Shown in pieces: positions 34,330-46,881 of a stretch of DNA of 64,000 nucleotides. The notes beneath the pieces are model-generated. The model did no database searches. It had not been told where the DNA came from and was given only the letters and a program-made list of their open reading frames with translations. The stretch spans positions 8,083,501 to 8,147,500 of the forward strand of contig NC_091112.1 in assembly GCF_024713975.1 (NCBI RefSeq), given 5' to 3'. The first letter of the stretch is position 1, and each line of letters begins with the position of its first letter. Both the position numbers and the translations under genes were made by a program. Source of the DNA: Paralichthys olivaceus (lineage: Eukaryota > Chordata > Actinopteri > Pleuronectiformes > Paralichthyidae).

Positions 34330-34440
34330 GTTGTTTGCCCCCTGATAGAGAAACTAATCAAGTTTTACTAGGTATGACGAGGGCCATTCTTTATCCAACC
34401 ACGTAATATCGGATGGTTTCTCTATCAGGGGGGAAACAAC
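34330..34440. repeat. Near-perfect 25-bp inverted repeat with 61-base loop
   Basis: Arms at 34330-34354 and 34416-34440 match inversely at 24 of 25 positions; both contain CCCCTGATAGAGAAAC or its inverse. The sequence outside and inside the arms does not pair. It could be a minimal MITE or a transcribed hairpin. Confidence 0.85.
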
Positions 34441-34479
34441 CATCCATGTACCACATTTCTAAATAGCAAGCTTTGGTGG

Positions 34480-34695
34480 TAAATGGTATATTTATAGTGC
34501 TTCTCCAGTCTTATCAACCTCTCAAAGCACTTTACTGTACAATTCACATTCACCCCCATACTTTCATCAAACCACATTCATTCACTGTCAGCAGGGCCAT
34601 CAGGAGCACCGTGGGGGTATAGACACTACAGAATGCAGACTAGAAGAGCCGGGGATCAAACCACATACTTTCTGGTTAGTGGACGCCCTTGTGGA
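34480..34695. mobile_element. Dispersed fish repeat
   Basis: The segment runs from TATATTTATAGTGCTTCTCC through CTCAAAGCACTTTACTGTAC and TTCACATTCACCC to GAGCCGGGGATCAAACCACA and TTCTGGTTAGTGGACG. This order matches, from memory, an abundant teleost interspersed repeat. Confidence 0.6.
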
Positions 34696-37600
34696 CTTCA
34701 GGCAAGCCATGTGCAAAGATATAGTTTAGGTAGCTAGCTGGCTATGTAGCTATGTCCATGAATAATGATGACGGAAAGAAAATGGCAAGCTCCATAAAAG
34801 TGGTTCTAAGCAGAGTTCTAACAATAACAACCTATTAATTGTTATGTTTGATCGATATGAAAAACATGACGATAACTTCCGGCAACTCAGTGTTTTATCA
34901 GTGTGACGAATAGATCACTCGCTACCAATTTATCACTGGGGCAAAAAATAAAAAATATCCTTTATCTTAATGAAATCAGATAATATGAACATGATGTGAA
35001 TTTAAATTTGACTCAGCTCAGATCAGGGTTTGTGATGACAGCAGCACAAGGAATGAAGAATGCGCCTCATACATTTGATCCTTTGAAACGGAGCATAAAC
35101 ACCAACATATCCATAGGTTCATCTCTGACAGCTACACGTGATCAGGTTCCACTCGCCGCAGCTATTTCTGTCTGTGATTCATCTGTTGGAGTAATTTTTT
35201 TTTTTTTCGAAAATCGCCCATTACCCAAAGGAGCTTTTTTCCCCTCCTTTGCTACAGAGAATCAAGACACTCTGTCATCCTCTGATTTCCCTGCTCCCAA
35301 AGCCTGTAAATAGGCGACTCTCCAGGTTCTATTCTGAATCCCAGCTAATTGTTTGGTATCCATGGAAACAACTCCAAGGGCTTCTACTTGAACTGTAGAA
35401 GATATTGGCACACAACCGCACAATAAAAGATGATGAAAAAGTAAAATGCTGCACAAGCCCGCGTTTCTGCAAACACACAAACCGATCAGACCCGTCGGCT
35501 GCCCACAAGAGGCAATCTTCCTCAGCTGGTGGAACATTTCTCAGCCTCTTTTGTGTCTCGTGTGGGTCTGAAATCTGACACTTCACTGAGGGAAGACCTA
35601 CATCCAATTGATTGAAGGATCCTGCGGAGGAAGATTTAGCATATTTCCAATTTCAACATCGCTGCCACTAAATACCTGCGACATGAAGCACTGTAAGTAA
35701 GCGTATATATTTTAACACAGATGAATTCACATGGGCAATTCTGAATGTAAATTGCTGTCAGGACGGAGTGTGCGGGTGGCAACAGCCTCTAGCTAACTGA
35801 GATACAGAGGGAGAGAAAGACAGAGAGAGGAAGACTGAGTGGGTGTTCGAGAAACATACTCAACCTTTACAGTATCACTCTCTATTAATACATATTTGGG
35901 AACTTTGTTTTTTAATAAAGTGAATAAAATGACCTTTTTCACAGGAATGGACATTAATTAGATGCAGTATAATTAAGAACTCAATGTGCCATCACTCAGA
36001 GTAAGTGATCACGACATAAATACCCTGAAAAACTGTGCAATTGGTTTTAATAACCATGAAATCCCACAGCAGCTATTCATTCAGCAAAATAGGTACAGCA
36101 AAACTGATCCCAACTTTTCATTCGACCCACTGGTACAGTCATCAAAAGATCATTACTTAAACTACACTCGCTATAATGGATTAGTTACAGCACCAATACT
36201 GGGAATCACCTATGATGAGGCTAATCCCCAAATAAATATAGAATAGAATAGAAAGCTGTATCATCATTGCACGAACTTGTACAACGATATTTGATTCCTG
36301 CACAAACATCTGTTTTAGGAAGCACTGAGCCGCTGTGTCTCTCCTCCTATGGTCGACTTCATTAAACAATTAAAATGTTTCATGAAATAGAATCCAATGT
36401 CAAAAAAGGTGTAGGTTGAGAGAGTTGCCAGAGTCATCAGACCATCCAAGAGGTTGAAAAACCAAAAACATTAGAGAAAAGTCACAGGACCACAAAGGTT
36501 TCATCCTCTGGTCACCATGCAGCAGGAACCAAACTGCAATCCATTCAGTAGCTGTTCAGATATTCAAATGTGGTGGACTGGCCAACCTATAATGGTCATA
36601 ATCTAAAGACTGCACATGGTTTGGATCAGTGCTTTACATGAACATATATAGCTGAGATATCTGGATCAATAACAGAGAAGGAAACTTGAACTGTTTCCTT
36701 TTTAAAAAGAAAGAGTGAAGATTCCTTGTGAACAAGTGTTCACACATATTACAAAACAGTTTGCAGCCCCACAGTGTCACCGGTCTGGAAAGTTATTTCA
36801 GTGTTTCACTGTGTCCTCTCAAGTGTCATGTGGAGGACACAACTAGGACAAAGGAAATACAGTAGCATGGGCAAATTCTCATAATAGAATACTCTGTGGA
36901 TGTTATTCAAAGATTTCAGGATAGTGGGTTAGTCCAATTAATTTTCTTTTAAAATGGAGTCAACAAACATGATATTGGAGAAGAGTGACAATATTTTTCT
37001 GCCCTTTATATTTAATTATGAAGAAATATATGAATTTTCACTATTGTACATGTTCACATTATGGTAGCGATGCTGAAATGATGAACTGTGCAGCCAGAGA
37101 CATATTTCAGAAAATCTGTTATGCTGATGTCACTCTGCAAGAAAACGGAGAAATAAAAGAATTGCCACTTTACTCATAAGAAAAGATTTTTATGCTACTA
37201 ACAAGGCCCTTTGATAGTTGTCATGTTAACTCTGTTTTGTGTCCCATGTGATATATATGAGTTTTCTCATGTGTTATAAGAGCTTTAACGTACGAAATAC
37301 GTACATTTCACTGCATTAAAGACGGGAGCTGACCTCTCTGACAAAAGTGAGTGAGCCTGATTTTATTGTGACTGTCCACTTCGTCTTGGACTGCCGATGT
37401 TTCCAGTCCCAGACCACGCACACAGGATCTTGTTATGTCTGACTCTGGAGCATCTGACAACAAGGAGTCTCTGGTGACTCATGGACAGACCTGCAGGGGC
37501 AGATGTCGCGCTCATGTCATATGGAAGTCTCTGTAATTGCCATATTCCGACGAGTAAATACTGTTCATGTCAACAACCACCTGGTAATTAAAGCTGTGAA

Positions 37601-40600
37601 ATTTCTATTTTTTCCAACAGCACCAACATGTCCATAATATAGTCAATATGTCAAGGTGGCCAAACTAAATCCTAATTTAATGCTGTATTATTTACCGTGG
37701 GAAAATGTTGACAAATTAATGCAAGTTCATAACCTTTCTGTTCTGCAATGATAACGTGATGCTGAAGCAAAGGCTCATCTTTCATTTATATATTAGTCTT
37801 TTGCCATAATTTCTATATTTATCTATTCAAAAAGTTATGTTGTTTCTATTAAATTGTTTGATTTAGAATATCTGTACAAATCAAGAGGAATTAAGTCATT
37901 TAATGGTGCAGTTAAAAACGGATAACTACTAAAAAGAAAACAAATATAAGCAATAAACTGCATTTCACAAAATCACATGCATTTTCATTCCATATATTTT
38001 GGAGCACTACAGATGAATTGGCTGGCCGATATAATAATCTCTTCTACTGGTCAACAGTATCAACGTTTAGAATATTCCAAGACAAGTCTATTTAAAAATT
38101 ACCTTAATGAAGCCCAAACATCCTGCTCAGTTAAAACTTAGTTACAGTGAAGATTTTAGGGAAAAAACAATAATTTGGGCCATTAACATCATTTAAAATT
38201 TGTTTATTCTGGAACATATGTACTAACAGTGGGACAATATTTGCTACTTTATGCACCATTTTTATTCTTTCACTATTCCAGTTTGTGACATCACCAAATT
38301 TAAGTTCACAGGATGAATAATTGTTTTTAACTATGATAAAGGAGGTTTATTCAAACTGAGACAGGGTGTTAAGTTGCTCTTTAAATGATTAAATTAAGAA
38401 AACTCATTTTCACAGGGACATTTACTGAAGTAGGAAGGTGTTTTGGAGAAAGATGCGACAGACGTTTCAGAGGAGGACGTCCCAACTACGCAACACAAAA
38501 AGCATGAATCTATTTGCACAAGGGGCGAGTGAGAAAATATGTTTTCTTGTATTTTGGGTTGAGTTGACTCTCTGAGCCCATGATAAACCTGAGAAATTCT
38601 TCTTTAACAAAATAAACACAGATTGCTGGAGCGCACTGTGTCAAAGGTGTTTTATCTGCAACCATAAATTCAGTACAGCTGTTGAAAGCCCACAGACAAG
38701 TGCAGAAAGTTCATTAACAGTGAGCCATCCAAACAATCAGCCTGCGTGACTGACAGGAGCAAAACCTCGCTCCATCAACCTCGTGGCTCTTTGACAAGCT
38801 GGCGGCATCGCCCGGGAGGTTTGACACGGTTTGAGTTTACAAAACACGGGATTGCATTGGCGATGCCGAGCACACAGAGACGTGCACTGCTCGCACTCAG
38901 AGAGTCTGCTGCCAAATGGAATAAACTCCCCTCTTCCGATGCCGTATGATTTCAAATGCAAGGTGAATAAATATCAGAGCTGTTGTTTGTTACAGTTAAA
39001 CTGCTTCTTGACTGCAAACATCGAGGAGATAATCTATTCAGACTTACTCAATTATGCATCCTACATAATGCATACACTAGAAAGAAAATAGCGCGGAAAA
39101 CTTACCAGTGATTTAATTACAAGATGTTCAAATGCAGCAAATAGGCTGTTGGCTTTGCGCTGGGAAAAGTTGAGCAAAAATAAGTACACGTGAGGCTTGT
39201 GACTGTATTCAGAGCCACTCTGGTGCTATGTTTAGAAACAGCCCTGTAATCAAGTAAATGTAAGATGCACAGAAGAGTAGAGCTGCAGGATTTGAAAGCA
39301 GAGGTAGGTGGAGGGGTTGAGGAATCAGGGGCAGCGTGGGCGCGAGGGAGCCACGGGAAAGAACCTGCGATCAGCTCGGAAAAACTGACAGATATTTTTG
39401 GAGGAAAAGAAACAGAGTGACTTGTAACATATTCTCAGGTTCAAGAGAATTATCGAAAAAAATGAAAACACCCTATACGATGTGAACAAGAACAGTAACC
39501 TGAATAAACAATCTGAAGTTGCTCTCCATCACAGATTTTTTCTTTCTCTCTCCTGCCTCTCGCTCTGCCTGTGAGTGAGCCAGCCAAGGGGAGTGTGGCC
39601 TAGTTACCATAGGAACATGTTTGTAGTTTGTGCACTGCTCTCCGTCCAACTACCTTCACTTTTATAAATGTATTTATAAGCATTATTGCTGAGCCTGTAA
39701 ATGAGCAAACCCAGATTAAAGGGATGGAAATCTGGGAAAATCTGGGGATCAAGCAGCAGTTTGAGGCCCTTATCAATGACTGGATTGTACTGAGGCGCTC
39801 CTGTATTATGTCACCACATCATAGTTCACAGCGAGGTTATTTTCAACCAAGACTTCCCCAACAGCATAAAAGCACCTCTTGTTTGTTTCAGCTCAAAAAC
39901 AAAACAGACTAAATGCTCAAAACGCTGCGCAAACCAACAAGAAAATGATTCCTCTTGCCGCCCCTGGAGGGAGCAGAAATGGCTTCTTTTCATCTGGGGG
40001 AAGTAAAAGGCACAGAGAGGAGGAAGACTGGGAGAGTATCAAAGCTGGAGTGAAAGGCAAATGGTGCTATCAAACCTAGGGGATGTCAAAATAAAAGTCT
40101 GGGTGTGTGACAAAGCAGGGCTCAGAGGGCGAGTGATGCTCCGCTGGAGGACTGAGGGTGAAAAAAATGATATCGACGGTACTTGTAAAGCTGTAGAGGA
40201 CTGAAAAGGACTGGAAAGCCAGAGCAGAGGAAAGGGAGCAGAGTGGCACAGGCTGAAGTACGTGTCAAACATTTTCATTAACCATTGGCGACAGTGGTGT
40301 CGATGGATTTCGAGAAAAAGCAGGGTGTTAAAGGGGCAACACATAAAAACATATACAACAAAAAATCTCATTGGACCACGACAGACTGGAGAAGCTGGGA
40401 AGAGAGAGCAAAGCGGACAGTGGAGAAACGTTGACAGATTCGGGGCTAAACCGACTCACTTGGGGTTAAAACTCCAGGACCGCCACAGCAAACCTCCGCT
40501 TGACCAACCAACCCAAACTGACTCTGATGCGGCAGCCACGTCTTTGAAGATGTGTCCATGCAGCTATGTGGCACAGACAGGTTGTTTTTTTTAGATATTC

Positions 40601-42277
40601 ACAACACAACAATGAACATGATAAAAGAAATCAACACAAGAAAAATATATAAGATGTGATTGTGTTTGAGGATAACAAATAAATGTTTGGCTCATTTCAA
40701 CAAAGGAAACAAGGTTAAATGTTTAAGATATATGGTCACATCTTAAATTTCGTTCACCGTGGATAAGAAATTTGAAAACATGCAGGTCTGGGTAAACGAT
40801 AAAATTGTATTGCAAACCACAACTAACTGCCCTTTATAGACTCAGAGACTAAATGTCATGATGCTGCCTAACCACAAGCTGTTACTATGATTAATTGATA
40901 AGCATTCCTGCAGACACATCAGTGTGTAATTCTCATGTCTTCTATTCCTTATTCTCTGAACTGGAATTTAGGTCATTAAACATCATTATATTCATAAGTG
41001 TTAGCAAAACATTGAAGATATTTATTCTCTCATAACAGGAAGGAGCCACGTCCACTTACGTTAAAAGGTCATGTATTGTATAAAGTGAGATGTCCGTGTA
41101 AAGTAAAGGTGCTTTATAATTATTGGGGAAGTATCAAAACACTCAATCCATGGAGAAATGCACACAGCCCGAATTCAGACACTATTCTCTCAAACGAGTC
41201 ATCTTGACTTCCTTAACTTTGTGATGTCATTAAACAGTCACCGCCCTCTGCCCTCAGCTGTCCCTATGGAGCTCTGAGGTTCTTCTGATTGGCTGATCAA
41301 CTTTTTGTGGCTCTCCAGAGAGAAGTGAAAGAGAGGAGATTATTTTTACAGATATCAAAACTTAACCAAAAAAAGAAAAACGGAAAAATAAAAAATTTGG
41401 GACCTTTAAAAAAAGCTGTTGTCCACAGGTTTACTGTTTGAGATGGCCGCTAGTGATGCTGCCAACCAACTCTGTGGAAGGATATGAGGAAAGTTTTGCT
41501 CGGTAGCTGTTCCAACATGTGAGGTAAAACATCGTTAGATTGTGTTAATTGAAAACAGAGGCTCAGGATGGACAATTACCAAAAGGATAATAATACCTTG
41601 TGTTTTCTCTGTTGGGTTACTCCAAAAAAAATAAGGATGGGTAAGCACTTTATGGCCTGAGGCAAAAGAAAGCAAAATGAGAGGACTGTGGGCCAGGAGC
41701 TCACTGACAGGCGTCCCTTCGTTTTCTTTTTTTTAAGGGAACATTCAAACAGACTGACAAAGGCTTTCTGTCCTTGGCAGCAATAGAAAGCCCCTCTGTG
41801 CATTTCATTGAAGATGGCTGAAGAGCCGCAGAATTATGAGGGAAAACTTGGTTTTGAAGGAGAATCAGCTCTTGCCAGCTGACAGGCTGCAGGCTGACAA
41901 CTGTGGCAGAGCGGCAAAGACACCAGATTCTCACCAGTTCAGAAAATTAATAAACGTCCATGACTGAAATAACAAAATCATTCCATGAGGAGATGCATGA
42001 GATAGTTGTTATCCTACATAGAAGGATATTTCATATGGAGGAGGACGAGGAAATCCTGCGAGGGGCAATGAGTCAGAGTGAGCCGGACTTATCTTGTTCC
42101 ATCAGATGTGCAGCCTCAGACATTTCATTAAGTGTCGCTCCTCTCTCTGCACTATAGTTTTATTCCTTAAGGTAGAGAACTGTACAAAAGAGACTCACAG
42201 TATCTTAGCTGTGCAATTAAATAGATGATGAAGATGGTGGACACCTTTCGTCATTGCTGTTATCAAGTGTCCAAACT

Positions 42278-42882
42278 AGAGCCTGACAGACATGGATATT
42301 TGGGGCTGATGTTGATACTGATATAAGGGCGTAAAGAATTTCTAATACCGATTCTGCCACCGAATTTGAATCTTGGGTTTGCTGTTCGTATAATGCCCAT
42401 GAATTGTCCATAGATATTTGTAATATGTAAGTGAGGTATATATATTGTATTTCAGGTTGTTAAAAACTGGCTCGAGCCACAAGGGATTAAAATTAGTTTA
42501 TAAAGCCACTTGGCTCATTTTGTCTGTTGATTAAAGATCACTGTCCCATAAACAGATCTATCAGCTGATATGTTAGCAAAGAGGAAAAATGCAATAACTG
42601 TGACTAGAGCACAAGCAATTTGGATTTTTGGGGCTGATGCCAATACTGATATTGAGCAGTAAAATAAATTCTCAGCTAATATCCTAATCCTAAGATGTCA
42701 TTATTAAACCCTCATGATAAAGACATTTTATTGAAGCTTTATCCAATATAAACACAAATGCACATGTATTCTGAATTGTTTACTCTGTAAAATAAAAGTT
42801 TTCATATTTGCACATATCAGCAAATATATGTATGTGAAAGGCTCATATAGGTCAATATTATATATCGGTCAGGCTCTAGTAT
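42278..42882. mobile_element. Non-autonomous TIR element starting CTAGAGCCTGAC
   Basis: The left end reads ACTAGAGCCTGACAGACATG and the right end, inverted, reads ACTAGAGCCTGACCGATATA. A second left-end-like copy begins near 42603 (GACTAGAGCACAAGCAATTT, then GGGGCTGATGCCAATACTGA). No transposase frame is present. It fits a non-autonomous hAT-like or similar DNA transposon. Confidence 0.6.
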
Positions 42883-44689
42883 AAACATCAGCCACATCTG
42901 ATCTTGCCTGTTGAGATGGAGGAAGCTGGGGAAAGAAAATGGTCACACAAAAGAAACATGACACCAGCTGATGTCTTTTATCTGTTGCTCCTCAATAGAC
43001 AAACAGAACAAAGTCCAGTGATTCAAGACCCTAAATAAACCCTGAAAGAATAATCTCTTCAATATCTCATTATTCGTATCTGAGCTCCCAGAAACTCCCC
43101 TGTAGTCTGTGTAGGTGTTCAATGCACAACAGCAATGGGGGGCGTGTTAGCAAACTGTAGGTATCAGAGAAATCTGTGCTGATTCCAGAGTAGCCGACCA
43201 CGAACCTGTCACTTTCCTTAGTCTACACTCAGTGTGACATCATAGGCTTGACATTTCTTATCCATCAACCTATGTACAAGATGCAACTCTGCATAACTTC
43301 TAAAATTAACTATGACGCTCGGCTAGCTTTCTTTTTTTTCTAATTTAATGGCAGCATGACGAAAAAGTTCAGGTATTTTGGATGCCACAAAATTGCATTC
43401 ATAAAAAAAATCATTTACAAATGGGCACAAAATGCATTTTCTGTAATGGGCAAATTCAGCGTGTGACGCTGACGGCCTTATATCCTGCAAGGAACCTGGT
43501 GCGTAATCAGAGCTTCATGTGCCGGAACCCTCCATAAATGGTCAAACAGCCCATGGTTACATTTCTGTTTTAAAATGAACGTCTCCAAAATCGACTAGTA
43601 AAACTATTTCAAAAATCTATTAACAGCTGTCTTGACACTTAATAAAAGCTGTTATACATCATCCTGCCTGAGCTGTCGACTCCTGGAGGCTCTAAAGTGG
43701 ACTACCAGCTTAAACACCTCATGAACATGAACATCTCCAGGCTAGCTGACTCTGATGCTTCACTGTGACGTGGGGTATTTATCTCTGAAATATGTTTACG
43801 TTTTCTAGCCTGAAACTCAGATTCAAACACTTACCCAAAAACTCAGGACTCCCTGGTGACGAAAACTTGTCAACTTGTTACATCTGTGGTTGCAGACTGA
43901 ATCCCGTGGGTTTCCAGGGCACTTGGGGAAGGGGCTGAGGTTCCAGGTTTTACTTGCTTTTGATTTTCTGGGACGAAAGGTAGAATCAGTTTGTGCAGAC
44001 CTGAGAGACGGTTTCCAGATAAAGGCCAGCGTTGTCCTCCTGGAGCTGTGTTTCAATCATTGGGCCGATTTGTTGGGTTCAAAGCGGGCAGCTCCTCTCA
44101 CCTATGCTGCTGTGTGTCCATGCATGTCAGGTGTGAAGGAAAAACGTGTTTTTTTTTGTCACCTTCAGATCAGTCCATCACTGGAGTCACAGCTTGTCCA
44201 TCATCTCTGTGGTGCAGCTCAGCAGCTCTCCTCTGCTTCTCCTCCCTCTCCTCTCCCTCTGCTCCCTGTCCCTCCAACTCTGTTGCAATCCAGGAACTCG
44301 GATTTGATCCCAACGCAGCTTCCTCGGTAATAAAGAGACTCTCCTGAGAGGACGGCTCTTGTCATTTTACTTGTTTGTTCTGGGCACATGTGACTTCAAA
44401 CGGCCCCTGCTTCGCTTCAGTATCTGGCCATGATGGGAGCTCCTGTCAGGCGCTGGAGCGCTAATGATCCACGGAGCCAATTAGTTCATCCTCTGTCACT
44501 TAAATTTTACATTTAAAAGCCAAGCACACGCATTGTGAGTGGCTGCAACCACAGCCCCCTGCACATTAGCGAGGAGTGATGTTAAAATGAGGATAATTGT
44601 GAAGATGAAGCCAACTCTGCGCAAAGCTACAGCACAGTGCGCGCACTAAAACCAAAAACGCATCCAAAATAAACATCCCACAGGTTATT

Positions 44690-45200
44690 TACAGGCGGAA
44701 TGGCAAAGATGTGCGGCATCTCCACAATATCTGTCTCGTGCACAATTTTTTTCGGGGCTCCTTGTTTCTATCTCGGCTGATTTAATCTTGGAAAGCGTCG
44801 GTGCTTCACCCTGCGCGGCGCAACCACGTCCCCAGGATAATCCACAAATTCATCCCGGGCAGGTGTATCTGGAGCCGGGCGCGTCCTTCAGTGATCTCTC
44901 CGTCCGTCACACCTCATCTTCGTTTAACAGCAGTGCGTAGAGGAGGAGGAGGAGGAGGAGGAGAATAAAAGGCGCTGGGTAAACGTAGTAGTCTCTCCCT
45001 GGAGGGCGGAGATAGTACGTGAGATAGACAGAGAGAAACCACCGCCTCCGAAGGCAGCAGAGAGTCCGCCCTGCGCTGCTCCAGCTCTGGAGTCTGTGAC
45101 AGCCGAAGATAAAAACGCACCGATGAGCCCGGACCCACCGCCCACTGCAGCGAGCAATTATCATAGCAAAGTTCACTTAAGTTACTTCTGGACTGTGGAG
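44690..45200 (-). promoter_or_regulatory. GC-richer promoter-like block, candidate syngap1 promoter
   Basis: This block has more CpG than the surrounding 20 kb and includes a (GGA)n tract at 44940-44962 that becomes a pyrimidine-rich 5'UTR-like (CCT)n on the minus strand. It lies upstream of the syngap1 exons. Overlapping minus-strand frames here have the low-complexity look of a 5'UTR. Strand and gene assignment are inferred. Confidence 0.35.
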
Positions 45201-45607
45201 AGTGAGTAAAATGCACCCTGAGGAGGAGGATGCACTTCTAATCAATAATGATGGAGTTTGCAGAGTGAACTCATTTTTGAAGAGGTGGGGAATGGATTTA
45301 ATATTTCTGGGATCCATCAGGAAAAACATTTAATATGTTTTCATTAGACAACACTCAACAGCTGCAATGTGCAAAAGACCCTGGTTCACCATAGGAGAGG
45401 GTTATCACTACTTATCACAATATAATTTCCATCAACAACAATATATGAACATTTCTAAATCTTGATTTGATGCTTATGCAATGTGGACAGAGAGGAGGTT
45501 ACACATAATCAGATTTGTTACATGTTTTGCTGTTTGTCAAGTGTTTTCATTTCATTTTCTGTCCATATAAGAGTTTAAACCATAACCTTCCATATGCTCT
45601 TCAAACT

Positions 45608-45665
45608 TAAAGGTTCAGTGTGTAGAATTTAGTGACATCTAGAGGAGAAGTTGCATGTGGCAGCT
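45608..45665. mobile_element. Partial copy of the AGGTTCAGTGTGTA TIR element
   Basis: AAAGGTTCAGTGTGTAGAAT, then TTAGTGACATCTAGAGGAGA matches the inverse of the right end of the element at 19587-19833. Only about 58 bases are preserved. Confidence 0.7.
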
Positions 45666-46804
45666 TTTTTGCCTTATATAAATATATTTGCTCAATAAAA
45701 GTTTAATGCATATAAGTATATATGTAGTCCTTTTAGTATAGAAATTAAGTGTGTGTGTGGACAGTTTTCTTGTTAAGGTGCTGCGTAAATATACAGTAAC
45801 ACAAAAAGGGTTGAAAGTTAGAATATAAACACTTGATTTGACTAACGCAGATTGCTGCACGTCTTTTTAGCTCTTGCCTTTTTAGTTAGACTGTAGATTT
45901 TTGATTTCTTACATTGGAGTCCTGCATAGAGCATCACTTAATGGAGGAAGACTAACACACTTTCAGTGCACATGGGCATGGGAGTATTGTTTAAGACAGC
46001 CTTGAAAGAAAAATGTGGCTGTCCTTAACGATGCTCAGTGACATTTTTCCTGTTGAAAAGAAACGTAATAGCCAAATGCAGACGAAATCTGTGTCTGTGT
46101 GACTCATTTGGATTTTATTAGTCTGCACCCAGTTTTATTCTGGTCACTGAGAAAATGCCAGTCCGACAAAACTGTCCATGTAGCTGGAGAAGTGTGGAGG
46201 CAACGCTAATGTCTGTGGTCGAGAGGATTTTTATTTTGATATCTGCTATTTGTGAACATGTTGCATAAATGTGTATTGCTAATTGCTGAATCCTGAATGT
46301 GTCATAGATCATTTCGTGGGCATGTATATATACATATATAAAAACAGACTTACATAAATCCCAGATAAAGGAGGTGTAACCCAGTTTTTTGTCCTAAAAT
46401 CGTTAACATGAGGACAAACAGTGGATACTAAATTGGCTGAAGACATTGGGAATGAAGAGATTCATCCCTAAATTGGACACGTCATTTGAATAAAACATTA
46501 TAGGTTCATTCTGAAATAAAATAAAAAATATTTGTGTTCTTTCTTGTGTAAACCGACTGTGATGGGGCTTTTACTCAAATACTTAAGTGATTTTTCTTCC
46601 CACATTTCATTTCTCTTCCTGGTATAAAATGAGCAGGTTTGACAAATCGCAAGGGAAGAGGCTAAATAATTATGTTTTATTACAGTTTGTCAAACTGGGA
46701 CACTGGGTGGCACATGCAGTCCTCAAAGATGCCCCGTAAATAAAAACTGGAAATGACACATCCCCACTCTTTCACTCTCAAACCACTCTCAAACCTCACT
46801 CATT

Positions 46805-46806
<2 letters not shown>

Positions 46807-46878
<72 letters not shown>
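46807..46878. repeat. (CA)n microsatellite
   Basis: About 70 bases of CACACA, interrupted once by a TCAC unit, in intergenic DNA. Confidence 0.95.

Positions 46879-46881
<3 letters not shown>

Larger units (their letters stand above)
33245..44690. other. Probable syngap1 5' intron(s) and flanking DNA
   Basis: No recognisable PH-domain or other coding exon was found over this 11 kb on either strand. Minus-strand segments bounded by plausible splice sites exist (for example 39102-39155, 18 open codons), but none shows known protein sequence. The stretch contains an inverted repeat at 34330-34440, a repeat at 34480-34695 and a TIR element at 42278-42882. Confidence 0.45.

Noticed and set aside
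39102-39155. 54-base minus-strand segment with good acceptor and donor, open for 18 codons
   Set aside because: No match to SynGAP N-terminal sequence and phase 0 at both ends does not fit the exon at 33244; kept only as a possible noncoding or chance exon.
43875-44330. 151-codon open frame on + with Leu/Pro/Ser-rich end
   Set aside because: No known domain, no splice context and low-complexity composition; likely a chance frame near a promoter-like region.
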